Positions 35,054 through 44,043 of a stretch of 45,334 bases of DNA are shown in pieces. The stretch comes from an uncultured Bacilli bacterium. GTDB lineage: Bacteria; Bacillota_I; Bacilli_A; RF39; UBA660. The stretch lies in the NCBI GenBank assembly GCA_947630575.1, contig CANRIB010000008.1, forward strand, positions 1-45,334, written 5' to 3'. The notes under the pieces were generated by a model, which was not told the DNA's origin, made no database searches, and worked only from the letters and a program-made list of their open reading frames with translations. Made by a program: the position numbers and the translations under genes. Numbering within the stretch: position 1 is the stretch's first letter; each line of letters begins with the position of its first letter.

Positions 35054-36888
35054 TAAAATTCCTCCAATTTCTTTCCTAAATCCTCAAAAAATATTTTTAA
35101 TTTTTCATACATTTGAATATTTATTTTTCTAAAATAATTATATTGGTTTAAATTTGCATAATAAAGGATATACATTGTAAATGAATCTGCAAAAACAACC
35201 TTAAAATCTGGATTATCAACAGTTAATTTATAATTAGTCATTTTAAGAAAGGTTTTAAAATAATCCGGATCTTTACCATCTATATAAAAGTATAAAGCAG
35301 ACCCTAATAAATAAAGAAACATATAAATACCATTAATTTCTTTATTTAAATAACTTTTAATATCACTAAAATAAGTACATAAGAAAATCATTTCTTTACT
35401 ATCATTTACTGGAATACAAGAAGAATTAAACCCTTTATCAACATAATCTAACAAATATATTTTAAATTTTTTCTTCATAAAAAAGTCATAATATAAAGGA
35501 AATTTATCTTGAAGAATTTTAAAATCAGCTTTAATATCTTTTTTATTTATTCTTGTCGTTTCATTTTTCTCTGTAAAATTTCCCAAAAAGGATTCTCCAA
35601 ACTTTAAGCTTTTAACAAAATTTTTAGTATTATATCTTCCATTTAAAAAACTTAATAACAGCCTTTTAAATGCTTCATTTCCTTCCCAAATTTTTATATG
35701 TTCCAAAGAAAAAATATCTTCCGCCCTAACATCCAAAAAAAATACCAAATCATTAAATTTCTCTACAAATTCTTTTTTAAGTGTTTTATCTTCAATCATA
35801 TTATAAAATAATATTATATTATGTAAATATTGAAGGGCATCCTTAAGACTATTTATATCTTTTAATTTATTTATATAATTAAAATATTTATCAATATCTT
35901 TACTTATTTCTTTATTAATATTTGTATTATTATAATTTAAAAATTTTTTATTCTTAATTCTTGCATCTAATACTTTAACTTTAATATCATATTCTTCACT
36001 TTTATTAAATTCTTTTATCAATTTATTAACTTTCTCAATTTCTTTATCATTAAAACATATAATCACATAATAACCAATTTTACAATTCCAAGAATCCATA
36101 TATGCTCTAATTTGCTTTTCATAACCATTTTTTAAATTACTACTTTTAGCTTTTTTAATTTCTATTAAAACTTTTTCTTTTATATTTTTATAAAATTTAA
36201 AGTCAATTCTGCCACTTCCAATTAAAGATTCTCTAGTAATATCCACATCTTCATTACTAAAATAAATCTCAAATATATTTTCTAAAACTAATTGAATTCT
36301 CTCTTCGTTTATTGCCTCATCATTAACCCAAAACATAAAAGCTAAATTTCTTTCTTTCATTTCTTCATCTATAAAATCTAATAATTTATTTACTTCATAT
36401 ATTAAATTAATATTTTCTATTTGATAATCTTTAATTATTTCTTGAGGCAAAATATCTTCATATTTTTTAATTAAATCTTGTTTATCTTTTAAAAAGCTTT
36501 TTAATTTCCCTTGCTCATAATATTCTTCAAAACAAGATATAATTTTATCACTTAAAACAATATCAATCCAATTAAATTCCCAAATTTCTTCCTCAGTTAT
36601 TTCTTTTTTCATTCCTTTAGTAATACGCATTTTTTTGGCTATCTTTTCTAAAAAATTATATAACATTAATTGATGAAAAACATCTAATCGGTGATTATAA
36701 GTATCATTAGTCCATCTAATTAATTCCATCAATGCTTCTTCACATTTATAAAAATTTTTTCTATAAATATATTTTGGCATGATTAATTCAATTAAATCGC
36801 CCTTTTCATTACTCCTAATTTTTTTATTTAAAAGAATATTAATCAATTTATTATAAATATTATCATTTTTTGTATCAAATAAAATCAT
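35053..36888 (-). CDS. PD-(D/E)XK nuclease with degenerate metallopeptidase-like C-terminus
   Basis: A 611-residue protein. Residues 1-80 form a domain shared with the next gene. Residues 205-280 are a complete PD-(D/E)XK nuclease core: GRIDFKF (Asp229), VLIEIKKAK (Glu243, Lys245) and EKQIRAYMDSW (Gln259). The C-terminal third resembles a zincin: YLLGSALYFY (526-535) stands where HExxH would be and FADSF (566-570) where the third ligand region lies, so it would not bind zinc. ATG 36888 follows GGGAG and is one base after the STAND gene stop; TTG 36900 overlaps that ribosome site. Confidence 0.75.
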   Translation of the reverse strand: MILFDTKNDNIYNKLINILLNKKIRSNEKGDLIELIMPKYIYRKNFYKCEEALMELIRWTNDTYNHRLDVFHQLMLYNFLEKIAKKMRITKGMKKEITEEEIWEFNWIDIVLSDKIISCFEEYYEQGKLKSFLKDKQDLIKKYEDILPQEIIKDYQIENINLIYEVNKLLDFIDEEMKERNLAFMFWVNDEAINEERIQLVLENIFEIYFSNEDVDITRESLIGSGRIDFKFYKNIKEKVLIEIKKAKSSNLKNGYEKQIRAYMDSWNCKIGYYVIICFNDKEIEKVNKLIKEFNKSEEYDIKVKVLDARIKNKKFLNYNNTNINKEISKDIDKYFNYINKLKDINSLKDALQYLHNIILFYNMIEDKTLKKEFVEKFNDLVFFLDVRAEDIFSLEHIKIWEGNEAFKRLLLSFLNGRYNTKNFVKSLKFGESFLGNFTEKNETTRINKKDIKADFKILQDKFPLYYDFFMKKKFKIYLLDYVDKGFNSSCIPVNDSKEMIFLCTYFSDIKSYLNKEINGIYMFLYLLGSALYFYIDGKDPDYFKTFLKMTNYKLTVDNPDFKVVFADSFTMYILYYANLNQYNYFRKINIQMYEKLKIFFEDLGKKLEEF

Positions 36889-36889
36889 T

Positions 36890-39800
36890 TTAACTCCCAA
36901 CTTTTTCTTTCTCTATCTCATTTTTTATAGCCATTTTATAATCTTTAAAACTATCAAAAGAACAAGTTTTACATATTTCACTTAACTTAAGCATATCTTT
37001 ATAAAAGCTAAGTAAAACATCCGTTAATTTATATTTTTTGAGCCATTTATAAAATGTATCTTCTAAAATTATTTTATCTAAATCAATTCTATAATAGTTA
37101 TTTTTAAATTTAAATTTAATATTATCTCTAAATAACTCTTTAAACTCTAAAAAAGCCTCATCTGTAATATAATCACATAAATCTAAATTACCCAAAATCA
37201 AACGAAGAATATTCCATAACTCATAATGAATCAAAGAGCACTCATAATTTTTTAAATCACCATAATCTAAGCTATCTAAATAAATTATAATGTGAAAATA
37301 ATCTAACATCGATAAAATAATACTATTTTCACTTTCGGTCTTAATACTCTCAATAAATTCCTCTAAATAATTTTCTAAAAAATAAATTTTAAAATTTTCT
37401 TCATCTAATTCTATTAAACATCTACATAAATCTTCAAAATAATCCATAAAAGTATAAGTAATTGAATTTAAAGGACCTAAAGCAAATATTACTTCACTTA
37501 ATAACTCCCCTTTTTGTTTTTCCTCCATTAAATGTATTCCCAATGTAATTAAATAACTATGAATTAATGGATTAATAAAAGAATAATATTTACTATGCTT
37601 AACAAAAATATCAGAATTTAATAATTTTTTAACATTTTTATCTCTCATATTAAAATCAAATATTCTATTTTTAAAAGTATCCATAGTAAAAACACTTTGA
37701 TTTTTATAAAAAGTTTCCAAGGCAATTAAAACTAAATCCATAAAATATTTACCATCAATATCTTCATTTTCTAAAATAATTTTAATTAAAATATAACAAA
37801 AATCTGTCGCTTTATCTTGAAAAAAACCTACATTTTGATAATAATCTATTAATATATCTAAAGATTCTTTATTATATCTAAAAGCCTTTAAATAACTAGT
37901 ATTGTCACTTAAATAACGAGTCAATTTCTGTGCTTCATTTTCTTCTAATCTATCTTTAATAATTTGTTCTATCTCTCTATTTTTAAGACCCTCTTCAAGT
38001 TGAAAAAAGTTATAACAGTACTCTTTAATATCATTAATATCTTTCTTTAAATTATCCTCATAATCATCTATATCATCTTCTAAATAAAAACTATGTACTT
38101 CATCATAATTTAGCACCTTTTCATATTGCTCTTTCTCGATATTTAGATAATTTAAATCTGTATCTAATAAAATTAATAATTCTTCTAAAGAACTATAATC
38201 TTTTTGCTCTTTAAAATATTCTAAATCTTTGCTAACCAATGTTTTAAGTAGTAACTCAAAATCATCATTATTTATAAATTCCTTATATTCTTCTGGAAAT
38301 ATATTTTCAAAATTATTTATATAGTATAATTCTGATGCATACATACAATTATCATAATAAATCTGAATAATTTCTTTACCATCATAAATTTTAAATTTGC
38401 TAATTTTTTCTACTATATTTATTAACATACTAAGCCAATCTTTAAAAATATATTTTCTATCTTTTTTTCTTAAAGCTTCCAATACATCTTCAAATTTCAA
38501 ACATATAAAATTTTTTAATTTTAAACTTAAATTCTCAATCTCTAAAAGTTTACTTAACTTAAATAAAGTTTGCTCTTCCTCACTCATTTCCTCAAATGGT
38601 AAATCTTCCCCTAAATGACTTCTTACCATATTATAATCATCAAAATTATTAATAATATTATCTTCAATTGATTTTTTAGTAACTCCCAAATCTTCTAAAT
38701 TACTAACATGAATACTAAGCAAAAAAACAAATTGATTAAAATACATTAAAGCATCAGTAATAATAAATCCCCAAGATTCTAAAGTATACATATATTCATA
38801 AAGAAAATCCATAATCGAATAATTTAAAAAAGCAATTCTCACCCCTAATTTCTTATTATACTTAGTTTTCAAAAAAACATTTTCTAATTGTTCTAAGATA
38901 TTATTAATTTCATATTCTTCTAAGTTAATACCCTTTTCTTTAGCCAATTTAAAGACATTTAAATATAATTTTCTTAAATCTTTTAAAAGAATCTCCCCAT
39001 TAAAAAACAAAATCAAATATAATATAACTTGTGCCGCTTTTGATTGTTTTATATATATTTTCTCTAAAAAATTAAAAGGACAATCTAAATCTTCCAAAAG
39101 AGAATTATAATATTCAAAATCTTTAACTTCTAAATCAAAACCATTATTAAGATATGTTTCTATAACTCGAGGATTAAAATTTTTATGATATAGCACTTTA
39201 TCTATATTATCAATAATATATTTAATATAATAAAAATTTAAATTAGATGTATATAATAATTTTAATAAAATATCTACTCTAAATTTTAAACTATAATCTT
39301 TTAATTGTAAAATAACTTTTTGTTTTATTAAAATCTCTTCAACATCTATATTACTTATAAGCCCTTGCTCTAAAACATAATTTCTCGATGTTAAAACTAA
39401 AATTTTATTTTTACTTTTTTCTATCTTTTCAATAAATTCTTTTAATTTTTTTTCTTCTGTATAACTATAATTAGTTTCTTTAAATTTATGACCCCAAAAA
39501 TCATCAAAGAAAAATATTTGTTTTTTATTTGGATAATATACTTTATTCGCACTATCAACATTATGTATATAAATAAACTGATAATCCTTTTTTTGTACAA
39601 AATAAGCCATAATAGCTCTAGCTAAACTTGTTTTACCAATCCCTGGATTACCTGTGATTAAAAGATATCTATTTTTTTGTAAATTGTTAATAATACTCCC
39701 AAAATTATCTACTGGTACAAAATACTTCATCATATTTTTAATATTTTCATATTCTGCTCTAGATTCTTCATATATAGCATTATTTACTATATTATCTAAT

Positions 39801-40258
39801 TTATTTAAAAAAGTATTTCCACTATTAAACCATAAATTAGGGTAATTAAGTTCAACCTCAAAATATTTACTTGAACCCAATAAATTATTAAGATCACTTT
39901 GTCCTAGTATATCTTCCGTATTTTTAATATAGCCTTTAAAAAGTTGAAAAATTTGTTCTTTTTCGCCAATTCCTAAATCAACACTTGTAACAATAATATA
40001 TCGCATGGGCTTAAATTCTTCTACTTTAGGCAATTCATATTTTTTTAAACTATAAAGCAATTTTTTAAAATTATTTTCATATCTTTTTATTTGCACAATA
40101 ACTGAATTATTATAAATTGTTTTTCTTAAATCAATTCCTCCATCTTTTCCCGGCGAAAAACTTTCAAAAAAACATTTTTCTTTTATTTGCAGGATATCTC
40201 TAACTAAATACTGGAACTCATAAGGCTCTAATAATTGATGAAAATCATATTTTACCAT
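36890..40258 (-). CDS. Mrr-like nuclease fused to an nSTAND3-type NTPase
   Basis: A 1122-residue protein with three parts. Residues 1-135 are an Mrr-type restriction domain: LEPYEFQYLVRDIL, then GKDGGID (Asp43) and VIVQIKRY (Gln56, Lys58), the Q-x-K variant of the PD-(D/E)XK site. Residues 175-430 are a STAND NTPase with Walker A GNPGIGKT (203-210) and Walker B IFFFDDFWG (248-256), close in pattern to the nSTAND3 group. The remaining 700 residues are helical, rich in acidic and aromatic residues, and would be the sensor. This is the layout of antiviral STAND proteins, where sensing a phage protein unleashes the nuclease. ATG 40258 has GAGGTGGG; the upstream frame lacks one. Confidence 0.85.
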   Translation of the reverse strand: MVKYDFHQLLEPYEFQYLVRDILQIKEKCFFESFSPGKDGGIDLRKTIYNNSVIVQIKRYENNFKKLLYSLKKYELPKVEEFKPMRYIIVTSVDLGIGEKEQIFQLFKGYIKNTEDILGQSDLNNLLGSSKYFEVELNYPNLWFNSGNTFLNKLDNIVNNAIYEESRAEYENIKNMMKYFVPVDNFGSIINNLQKNRYLLITGNPGIGKTSLARAIMAYFVQKKDYQFIYIHNVDSANKVYYPNKKQIFFFDDFWGHKFKETNYSYTEEKKLKEFIEKIEKSKNKILVLTSRNYVLEQGLISNIDVEEILIKQKVILQLKDYSLKFRVDILLKLLYTSNLNFYYIKYIIDNIDKVLYHKNFNPRVIETYLNNGFDLEVKDFEYYNSLLEDLDCPFNFLEKIYIKQSKAAQVILYLILFFNGEILLKDLRKLYLNVFKLAKEKGINLEEYEINNILEQLENVFLKTKYNKKLGVRIAFLNYSIMDFLYEYMYTLESWGFIITDALMYFNQFVFLLSIHVSNLEDLGVTKKSIEDNIINNFDDYNMVRSHLGEDLPFEEMSEEEQTLFKLSKLLEIENLSLKLKNFICLKFEDVLEALRKKDRKYIFKDWLSMLINIVEKISKFKIYDGKEIIQIYYDNCMYASELYYINNFENIFPEEYKEFINNDDFELLLKTLVSKDLEYFKEQKDYSSLEELLILLDTDLNYLNIEKEQYEKVLNYDEVHSFYLEDDIDDYEDNLKKDINDIKEYCYNFFQLEEGLKNREIEQIIKDRLEENEAQKLTRYLSDNTSYLKAFRYNKESLDILIDYYQNVGFFQDKATDFCYILIKIILENEDIDGKYFMDLVLIALETFYKNQSVFTMDTFKNRIFDFNMRDKNVKKLLNSDIFVKHSKYYSFINPLIHSYLITLGIHLMEEKQKGELLSEVIFALGPLNSITYTFMDYFEDLCRCLIELDEENFKIYFLENYLEEFIESIKTESENSIILSMLDYFHIIIYLDSLDYGDLKNYECSLIHYELWNILRLILGNLDLCDYITDEAFLEFKELFRDNIKFKFKNNYYRIDLDKIILEDTFYKWLKKYKLTDVLLSFYKDMLKLSEICKTCSFDSFKDYKMAIKNEIEKEKVGS

Positions 40259-40282
40259 ACTACCCACCTCATTTTTGGCACT

Positions 40283-40291
40283 ATTATAACA
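40283..40291 (-). promoter_or_regulatory. STAND operon promoter
   Basis: Minus strand: TGTTATAAT, a perfect extended -10 (TATAAT at 40288-40283), about 20 bases before the ribosome site. No good -35. Confidence 0.7.
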
Positions 40292-40349
40292 GATATTTAA
40301 ATTAAATAAAATAAAAAAACTCATTTAACATGAGTTTAAAATCAATATC

Positions 40350-40426
40350 TGGGGCGAAATAAGGGAGTCGAACCCTTGCATAATAGAGCCACAATCTACC
40401 GTGTTAACCACTTCACCAATTCCGCC
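40350..40426 (-). tRNA. trnH: tRNA-His (GTG anticodon)
   Basis: A 77-base gene on the minus strand. The acceptor arms GCGGAAT and ATTTCGC pair (one G-T). An encoded G at -1 faces C73, as required by HisRS, and CCA is encoded. The anticodon loop is TTGTGGC (anticodon GTG) on a GTAGA/TCTAT stem, and the T-arm has GGGTTCGACTCCC. It borders the STAND operon, a usual place for accessory DNA to insert. Confidence 0.97.
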
Positions 40427-40472
40427 ATACATCAATAGTATCAAATAATTGTTGAAAAATCAAGTATTTAAA

Positions 40473-40652
40473 TCAATTATTTACTTCACAATCTTCTTTT
40501 TCCATGCGCTTAATATAATCCCATAAACTTTCACCTTCTCTAACAGAGTTATTTGTTTCACAATTTTTATTCCTATTAACAAGTCTTTCCTGTTCTAATT
40601 CAATATCACTATCATCAAAACCATAGAATTTCTTTTTTTCTCCTTCTTCCAT
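40473..40652 (-). CDS. 59-residue acidic protein of unknown function
   Basis: A short ORF beginning MEEGEKKKFYGFDDSD and ending EKEDCEVNN, with AAAGGA nine bases before the ATG. It is charged, has no membrane segment and two cysteines, and matches no family I know. Composition and ribosome site look real. It lies alone between tRNA-His and the oxidoreductase gene, and fills most of an otherwise gene-free gap. Confidence 0.6.
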   Translation of the reverse strand: MEEGEKKKFYGFDDSDIELEQERLVNRNKNCETNNSVREGESLWDYIKRMEKEDCEVNN

Positions 40653-40766
40653 AATTAATTCCTTTCATTTAAAAATATTTAATCATTTTTTATTATCAAA
40701 TCACGACTTCTTTTCCAAAAAAATAAATAATATTTCCAAAAAATATCATACTAATATTGATGATTT

Positions 40767-42209
40767 ATGAAAAATTATAGTATATGGAATGAATATAAAA
40801 GTAAAACAAAATGTAATACCCTAGAAAGTGATATTGAAACAGACATATTAATCGTTGGTGGAGGAATAACAGGCTTATCTATTCTAGAAGAATTAAAAGC
40901 CCAAAACTTAAACTGCATTTTAATTGAACGAAATGAATGTGGCCGTGGTGTAACTAGTAGAAGTACTGCTAAAATAACTTATTTACAAGAAAAAATATTA
41001 ATGAATATTAGAACTCTTGTAAGTGTTGAAGCTGCCGATAAATATTTAAAAAGTCAAATACTCGCCATTAATAAAATAAAAGAATTAATTACAAAGAATA
41101 ATATTGCTTGTGATTTTAAAGAAGTTGATTCGTATCTTTTTACTAACGATGAAAATAATATTTCAAAATTAGAAGAAGAATATAACTTTTTAATCAAAAA
41201 TAACATAGATGTTTCCAAAATAACTAAGCCACCCTTTAAAGAATCTTGTAAACTCGCTTTAAAAGTCCCTAACACTTATGTTTTTCATCCTCTAAAATAT
41301 CTTGATTTTTGGAAAAATAAATATCAAAAAAGCATGTATGAACATACCAAATTAGAAAGTATTAATAAAAAGAATAATTATTATGAATGTTATGCCAATA
41401 ATCATTTAATTAAAGCCAAATATTTAATTATCGCGACTCACTACCCTTATTTTTTAACTCCCTTTTGCTTACCAATAAAAAGCCATATCGAAACGTCTTA
41501 CATTGGTGCTTCCAAAACGACTAACTTCAAAAACATCAGTGCCATAAACATTGATAAACCAACTATATCATTAAGATACCATGAAGATAATCCAAATAAT
41601 TATTTAATATACTTAAAAAACAGTTATATATCAAGTAATATAACTAATATCAAAGATAATTTTAATAAATTAACAGATATAAAAAAATTTAACTATCTTT
41701 GGAGTAATAAAGATATTATAACTAATGATTATATGCCATATATAGGAAGTATCACCAAAGATAATACCTTTTTAATCGCCTGTGGTTATAACACTTGGGG
41801 TATGACTAATTCCATTCTTGCTAGTATCATTATCAAAGATATTATCTTAAAAAAAGATAATCCCTACATTTCGTTATTCTCACCAAAAAGAAACTTCAAT
41901 TTAAGTAAACTTATTAGATTTCCAATCGACATTAAAAGCAATATTAAAGCCATCATCAAAAGTACCAAAAATAATGTTAATAACTCTCAAGTTATCTACA
42001 CTAAAAGAAATAATCAAAATGTTGCAATCTATAAAGATGAAAAAAATAATGAACACATAGTTTTAAATAAATGTCCTCACTTAAAATGTGGTTTAGTCTT
42101 TAATGAAATAGAAAAAACATGGGATTGTTTATGTCATGGCTCTCGTTTTAATATCGATGGAAAATGTATCGAAGGACCAAGTAATTATGATATAACTTTT
42201 AAAGAATAA
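40767..42209 (+). CDS. FAD-dependent oxidoreductase with C-terminal Rieske domain
   Basis: A 480-residue protein. The N-terminal dinucleotide-binding motif DILIVGGGITGLSILEEL (about 27-44) and a DAO-type FAD fold occupy the first 380 residues, including CGYNTWGMTNSILAS near the end. The C-terminal Rieske domain binds a [2Fe-2S] cluster through Cys436, His438 (CPH), Cys454 and His457 (CLCHGSRF). Similar fusions occur in Bacillus YhfW-type proteins of unknown substrate. No ribosome site is clear before ATG 40767. Confidence 0.85.
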   Translation: MKNYSIWNEYKSKTKCNTLESDIETDILIVGGGITGLSILEELKAQNLNCILIERNECGRGVTSRSTAKITYLQEKILMNIRTLVSVEAADKYLKSQILAINKIKELITKNNIACDFKEVDSYLFTNDENNISKLEEEYNFLIKNNIDVSKITKPPFKESCKLALKVPNTYVFHPLKYLDFWKNKYQKSMYEHTKLESINKKNNYYECYANNHLIKAKYLIIATHYPYFLTPFCLPIKSHIETSYIGASKTTNFKNISAINIDKPTISLRYHEDNPNNYLIYLKNSYISSNITNIKDNFNKLTDIKKFNYLWSNKDIITNDYMPYIGSITKDNTFLIACGYNTWGMTNSILASIIIKDIILKKDNPYISLFSPKRNFNLSKLIRFPIDIKSNIKAIIKSTKNNVNNSQVIYTKRNNQNVAIYKDEKNNEHIVLNKCPHLKCGLVFNEIEKTWDCLCHGSRFNIDGKCIEGPSNYDITFKE

Positions 42210-42221
42210 TTAAATTTTTAG

Positions 42222-42249
42222 TTGCAAACTTCCAATAATATGATATAAT
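42222..42249 (+). promoter_or_regulatory. rpmE promoter
   Basis: TTGCAA (42222-42227), 16-base spacer, TATAAT (42244-42249) with TG at 42241-42242. Confidence 0.8.
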
Positions 42250-42305
42250 ACTAAAGACAAACGAAATAACTATGTCAAAAAATTTGATATGGCGGGAGGG
42301 AAACT

Positions 42306-42515
42306 ATGAAAAAAAATCTACACCCAGAAATGAAAGAAGTAACAATTACTTGTGCTTGTGGAGCAAATTTCAAAACTCATTCAACTAAAGATAATATTCA
42401 AGTTGAAGTTTGTAGTGAATGTCATCCATTCTATACAGGAGCTCAAGGAAAAGTTAAAAAAACTGGTAATATTGAAAGATTTAACCGTAAATATGGTTTA
42501 ACAGAAGAAAAATAA
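42306..42515 (+). CDS. rpmE: 50S ribosomal protein L31 (zinc-binding form)
   Basis: A 69-residue L31 that bridges the two ribosomal subunits. The zinc ligands are all present: Cys16 and Cys18 (TCACGANF) and Cys36 and Cys39 ([10 protein letters not shown]), so this is the C+ form. Strong ribosome site GGGAGGG. It has its own promoter and terminator and stands as a single-gene unit. Its leader is about 50 bases with no clear riboswitch. Confidence 0.97.
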   Translation: MKKNLHPEMKEVTITCACGANFKTHSTKDNIQVEVCSECHPFYTGAQGKVKKTGNIERFNRKYGLTEEK

Positions 42516-42539
42516 TGATTACAAACGTAGTCATTTTTT
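42515..42539 (+). terminator. rpmE terminator
   Basis: ATGATTAC (42515-42522) and GTAGTCAT (42527-42534, one G-T), AAAC loop, then five T. Confidence 0.85.
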
Positions 42540-42597
42540 AATACCTAAAAAACTTGAATATCTTATATAATTTTCTGATGTTATACAATATAAAATA

Positions 42598-42606
42598 TGA
42601 TATAAT
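42598..42606 (+). promoter_or_regulatory. Promoter of the peptidase E-like gene
   Basis: Extended -10 TGATATAAT (TATAAT 42601-42606) without a clear -35. Confidence 0.55.
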
Positions 42607-42631
42607 TTATATACATGGAGGTGTGAATAAA

Positions 42632-43351
42632 ATGCAATTGTTACTTTGTGGAGGAGGATCTGGCAAGCAAAATACACTAGCAAATCAAAAACTTAATGAA
42701 ATAATAGATCATACAAGACCAATATTGTATATCCCCCTTGCTATGGATGAAAATAATCATCCTTATGATAGTTGTTATGAGTGGATTCAAAGTGAATTAG
42801 TAAATGTATCTGTTCCTAATATTGAAATGGTTAGAAGTTTTGAAGAACTAGCATCTAAAGATTTGCAACAATATTCTGCATTATTCATTGGAGGTGGAAA
42901 TACCTATAAATTATTATTTGGCTTAAAACAAAGTGGTGCTTTTAATAATATCAAAAATTATGTTAATAAAGATGGAATTGTAATTGGTGGAAGTGCTGGA
43001 GCAGTTATATTTGGATATGATATAAATATTATATCAAGTATGGATTCCAATGATGTTAATTTAACAGATACTAAAGGTTTTAATTCTATATCAGGCATTT
43101 CAATTTTTCCACATTATACAAATAAGAAAGCCAAATTGACCGAAGAAGAAAATGAAGCAAGATTCAAAAATTTTACTAATTCTATAATCAAATTTTCACA
43201 AGAAATTGGTGAAGTTATTGCTCTTCCAGAAGAAGACGCTATTTATGTTAATGGTAATAGTATTGAAGTAATTGGTACTAGACCTTATTATACTTTTAAA
43301 AACGGATTATCAAATAAATTTGAAATAGAAAATAAAACTATAAGGAGATAA
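42632..43351 (+). CDS. Peptidase S51 (peptidase E)-like protein
   Basis: A 239-residue protein of the class I glutamine-amidotransferase-like fold. GGGNTYKLLFGLKQSG (about 90-105) and the nucleophile elbow VIGGSAGAVIFG (Ser in GGSAGA) are the family blocks of dipeptidase E and cyanophycinase. Peptidase E cleaves Asp-X dipeptides; the substrate here is not proven. GGAGGTG precedes ATG 42632; the open frame back to 42554 overlaps the promoter. It is followed at once by a broken fragment of possibly the same superfamily. Confidence 0.8.
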   Translation: MQLLLCGGGSGKQNTLANQKLNEIIDHTRPILYIPLAMDENNHPYDSCYEWIQSELVNVSVPNIEMVRSFEELASKDLQQYSALFIGGGNTYKLLFGLKQSGAFNNIKNYVNKDGIVIGGSAGAVIFGYDINIISSMDSNDVNLTDTKGFNSISGISIFPHYTNKKAKLTEEENEARFKNFTNSIIKFSQEIGEVIALPEEDAIYVNGNSIEVIGTRPYYTFKNGLSNKFEIENKTIRR

Positions 43352-43589
43352 AATATATATCAATTAATTCTTTTTGCAGTAGTTTCAATACAAAAAATGC
43401 TTTTTGGCCTGAGCTAGCTGAACAATTAAAGAAAGATTTAACAGGAACTGAAAGAAAAGTATATATTCCTGTATCTAATAAACTAGAAAAACTTCCAAAA
43501 GCATTATACGTTCTGACATTTACTGAACATTTTAAAAAAATAGGAATAACACTAAATAAACATATAAACAATAAAAAACTTTATTCTTA
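43348..43589 (+). pseudogene. Broken S51-like gene fragment without a start codon
   Basis: A frame of 80 codons reads IKYISINSFCSSFNTKNAFW and on to HFKKIGI, resembling the N-terminal third of S51-type proteins. AGGAG lies before it but the first codon is ATA, where ATG would be expected. The reading frame ends in the 50-bp repeat at 43576, so the rest of the gene was lost at that junction. Family assignment is by eye only. Confidence 0.5.
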
Positions 43590-43628
43590 GGCAAGATTAA
43601 ATTCCATGCGAGGATATTCTCTTCGCTT
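43576..43628. repeat. 50-bp hairpin repeat, copy B
   Basis: Second copy of the element at 19977. GCGAGGA and TCTTCGC form a 7-bp stem (one G-T) followed by seven T, so on the plus strand it is a good terminator. The left arm of the 10-bp hairpin present in copy A is missing here. Confidence 0.75.
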
Positions 43629-43715
43629 TTTTTATATAATAGGAAAGTCATCCTTAAATTTTAAATAAAAAATGAGACGAACTTATGTCGAAAGAAAAAT
43701 CAATAATCTAAAAAT

Positions 43716-43737
43716 GCAAGACGAAAGTCTTGCTTTT
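43716..43737. terminator. GAAA-loop terminator hairpin
   Basis: GCAAGAC (43716-43722), tetraloop GAAA, GTCTTGC (43727-43733), then TTTT. It lies between the pseudogene and the convergent end of the transposon genes. Nothing else is seen in 43640-43768. Confidence 0.75.
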
Positions 43738-43768
43738 AAAAAGCTTTAAAAAAATATTTAATAATTAA

Positions 43769-44029
43769 TTAATTATCTTTGTAGATATGATGATAACCTC
43801 TTTTAGATTTATAATCCATTGGAACACATAATTGATTGCCACATTTAGAACAAATAGTATAAGGTGGAGTAGAGATAGGAAGATTATTCCATTCATCTTC
43901 TTCCTCAAATTCTAAAACAGCTTCTAATGGGGCTTCAAATTTGTGCTTACATTTAGGACAAATGTAAATAACAACTTTACCACTTAAAGGTAAAGGATAA
44001 CTTTTAAAATCAAATTTTTCAATATCCAT
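43769..44029 (-). CDS. Zinc-ribbon protein accompanying the transposase
   Basis: An 86-residue protein with two CxxC knuckles, CPKCKH (24-29) and CSKCGN (60-65), separated by an acidic stretch (EFEEEDEWNN). That is a single zinc ribbon. It follows the IS91-like transposase by 14 bases, and its AAGGAG site overlaps the transposase stop codon, so it is probably part of the same element. Function unknown. Confidence 0.65.
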   Translation of the reverse strand: MDIEKFDFKSYPLPLSGKVVIYICPKCKHKFEAPLEAVLEFEEEDEWNNLPISTPPYTICSKCGNQLCVPMDYKSKRGYHHIYKDN

Positions 44030-44043
44030 TTATATTTTCTCCT

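Noticed and set aside
33989-40258. CRISPR-Cas or classical restriction-modification system
   Set aside because: I found no repeat-spacer array anywhere in the window and no DNA methyltransferase beside the Mrr-like nuclease.
43338-43571. 77-residue ORF on the minus strand
   Set aside because: It is the antisense shadow of the S51-like fragment, which has better composition and a ribosome site.
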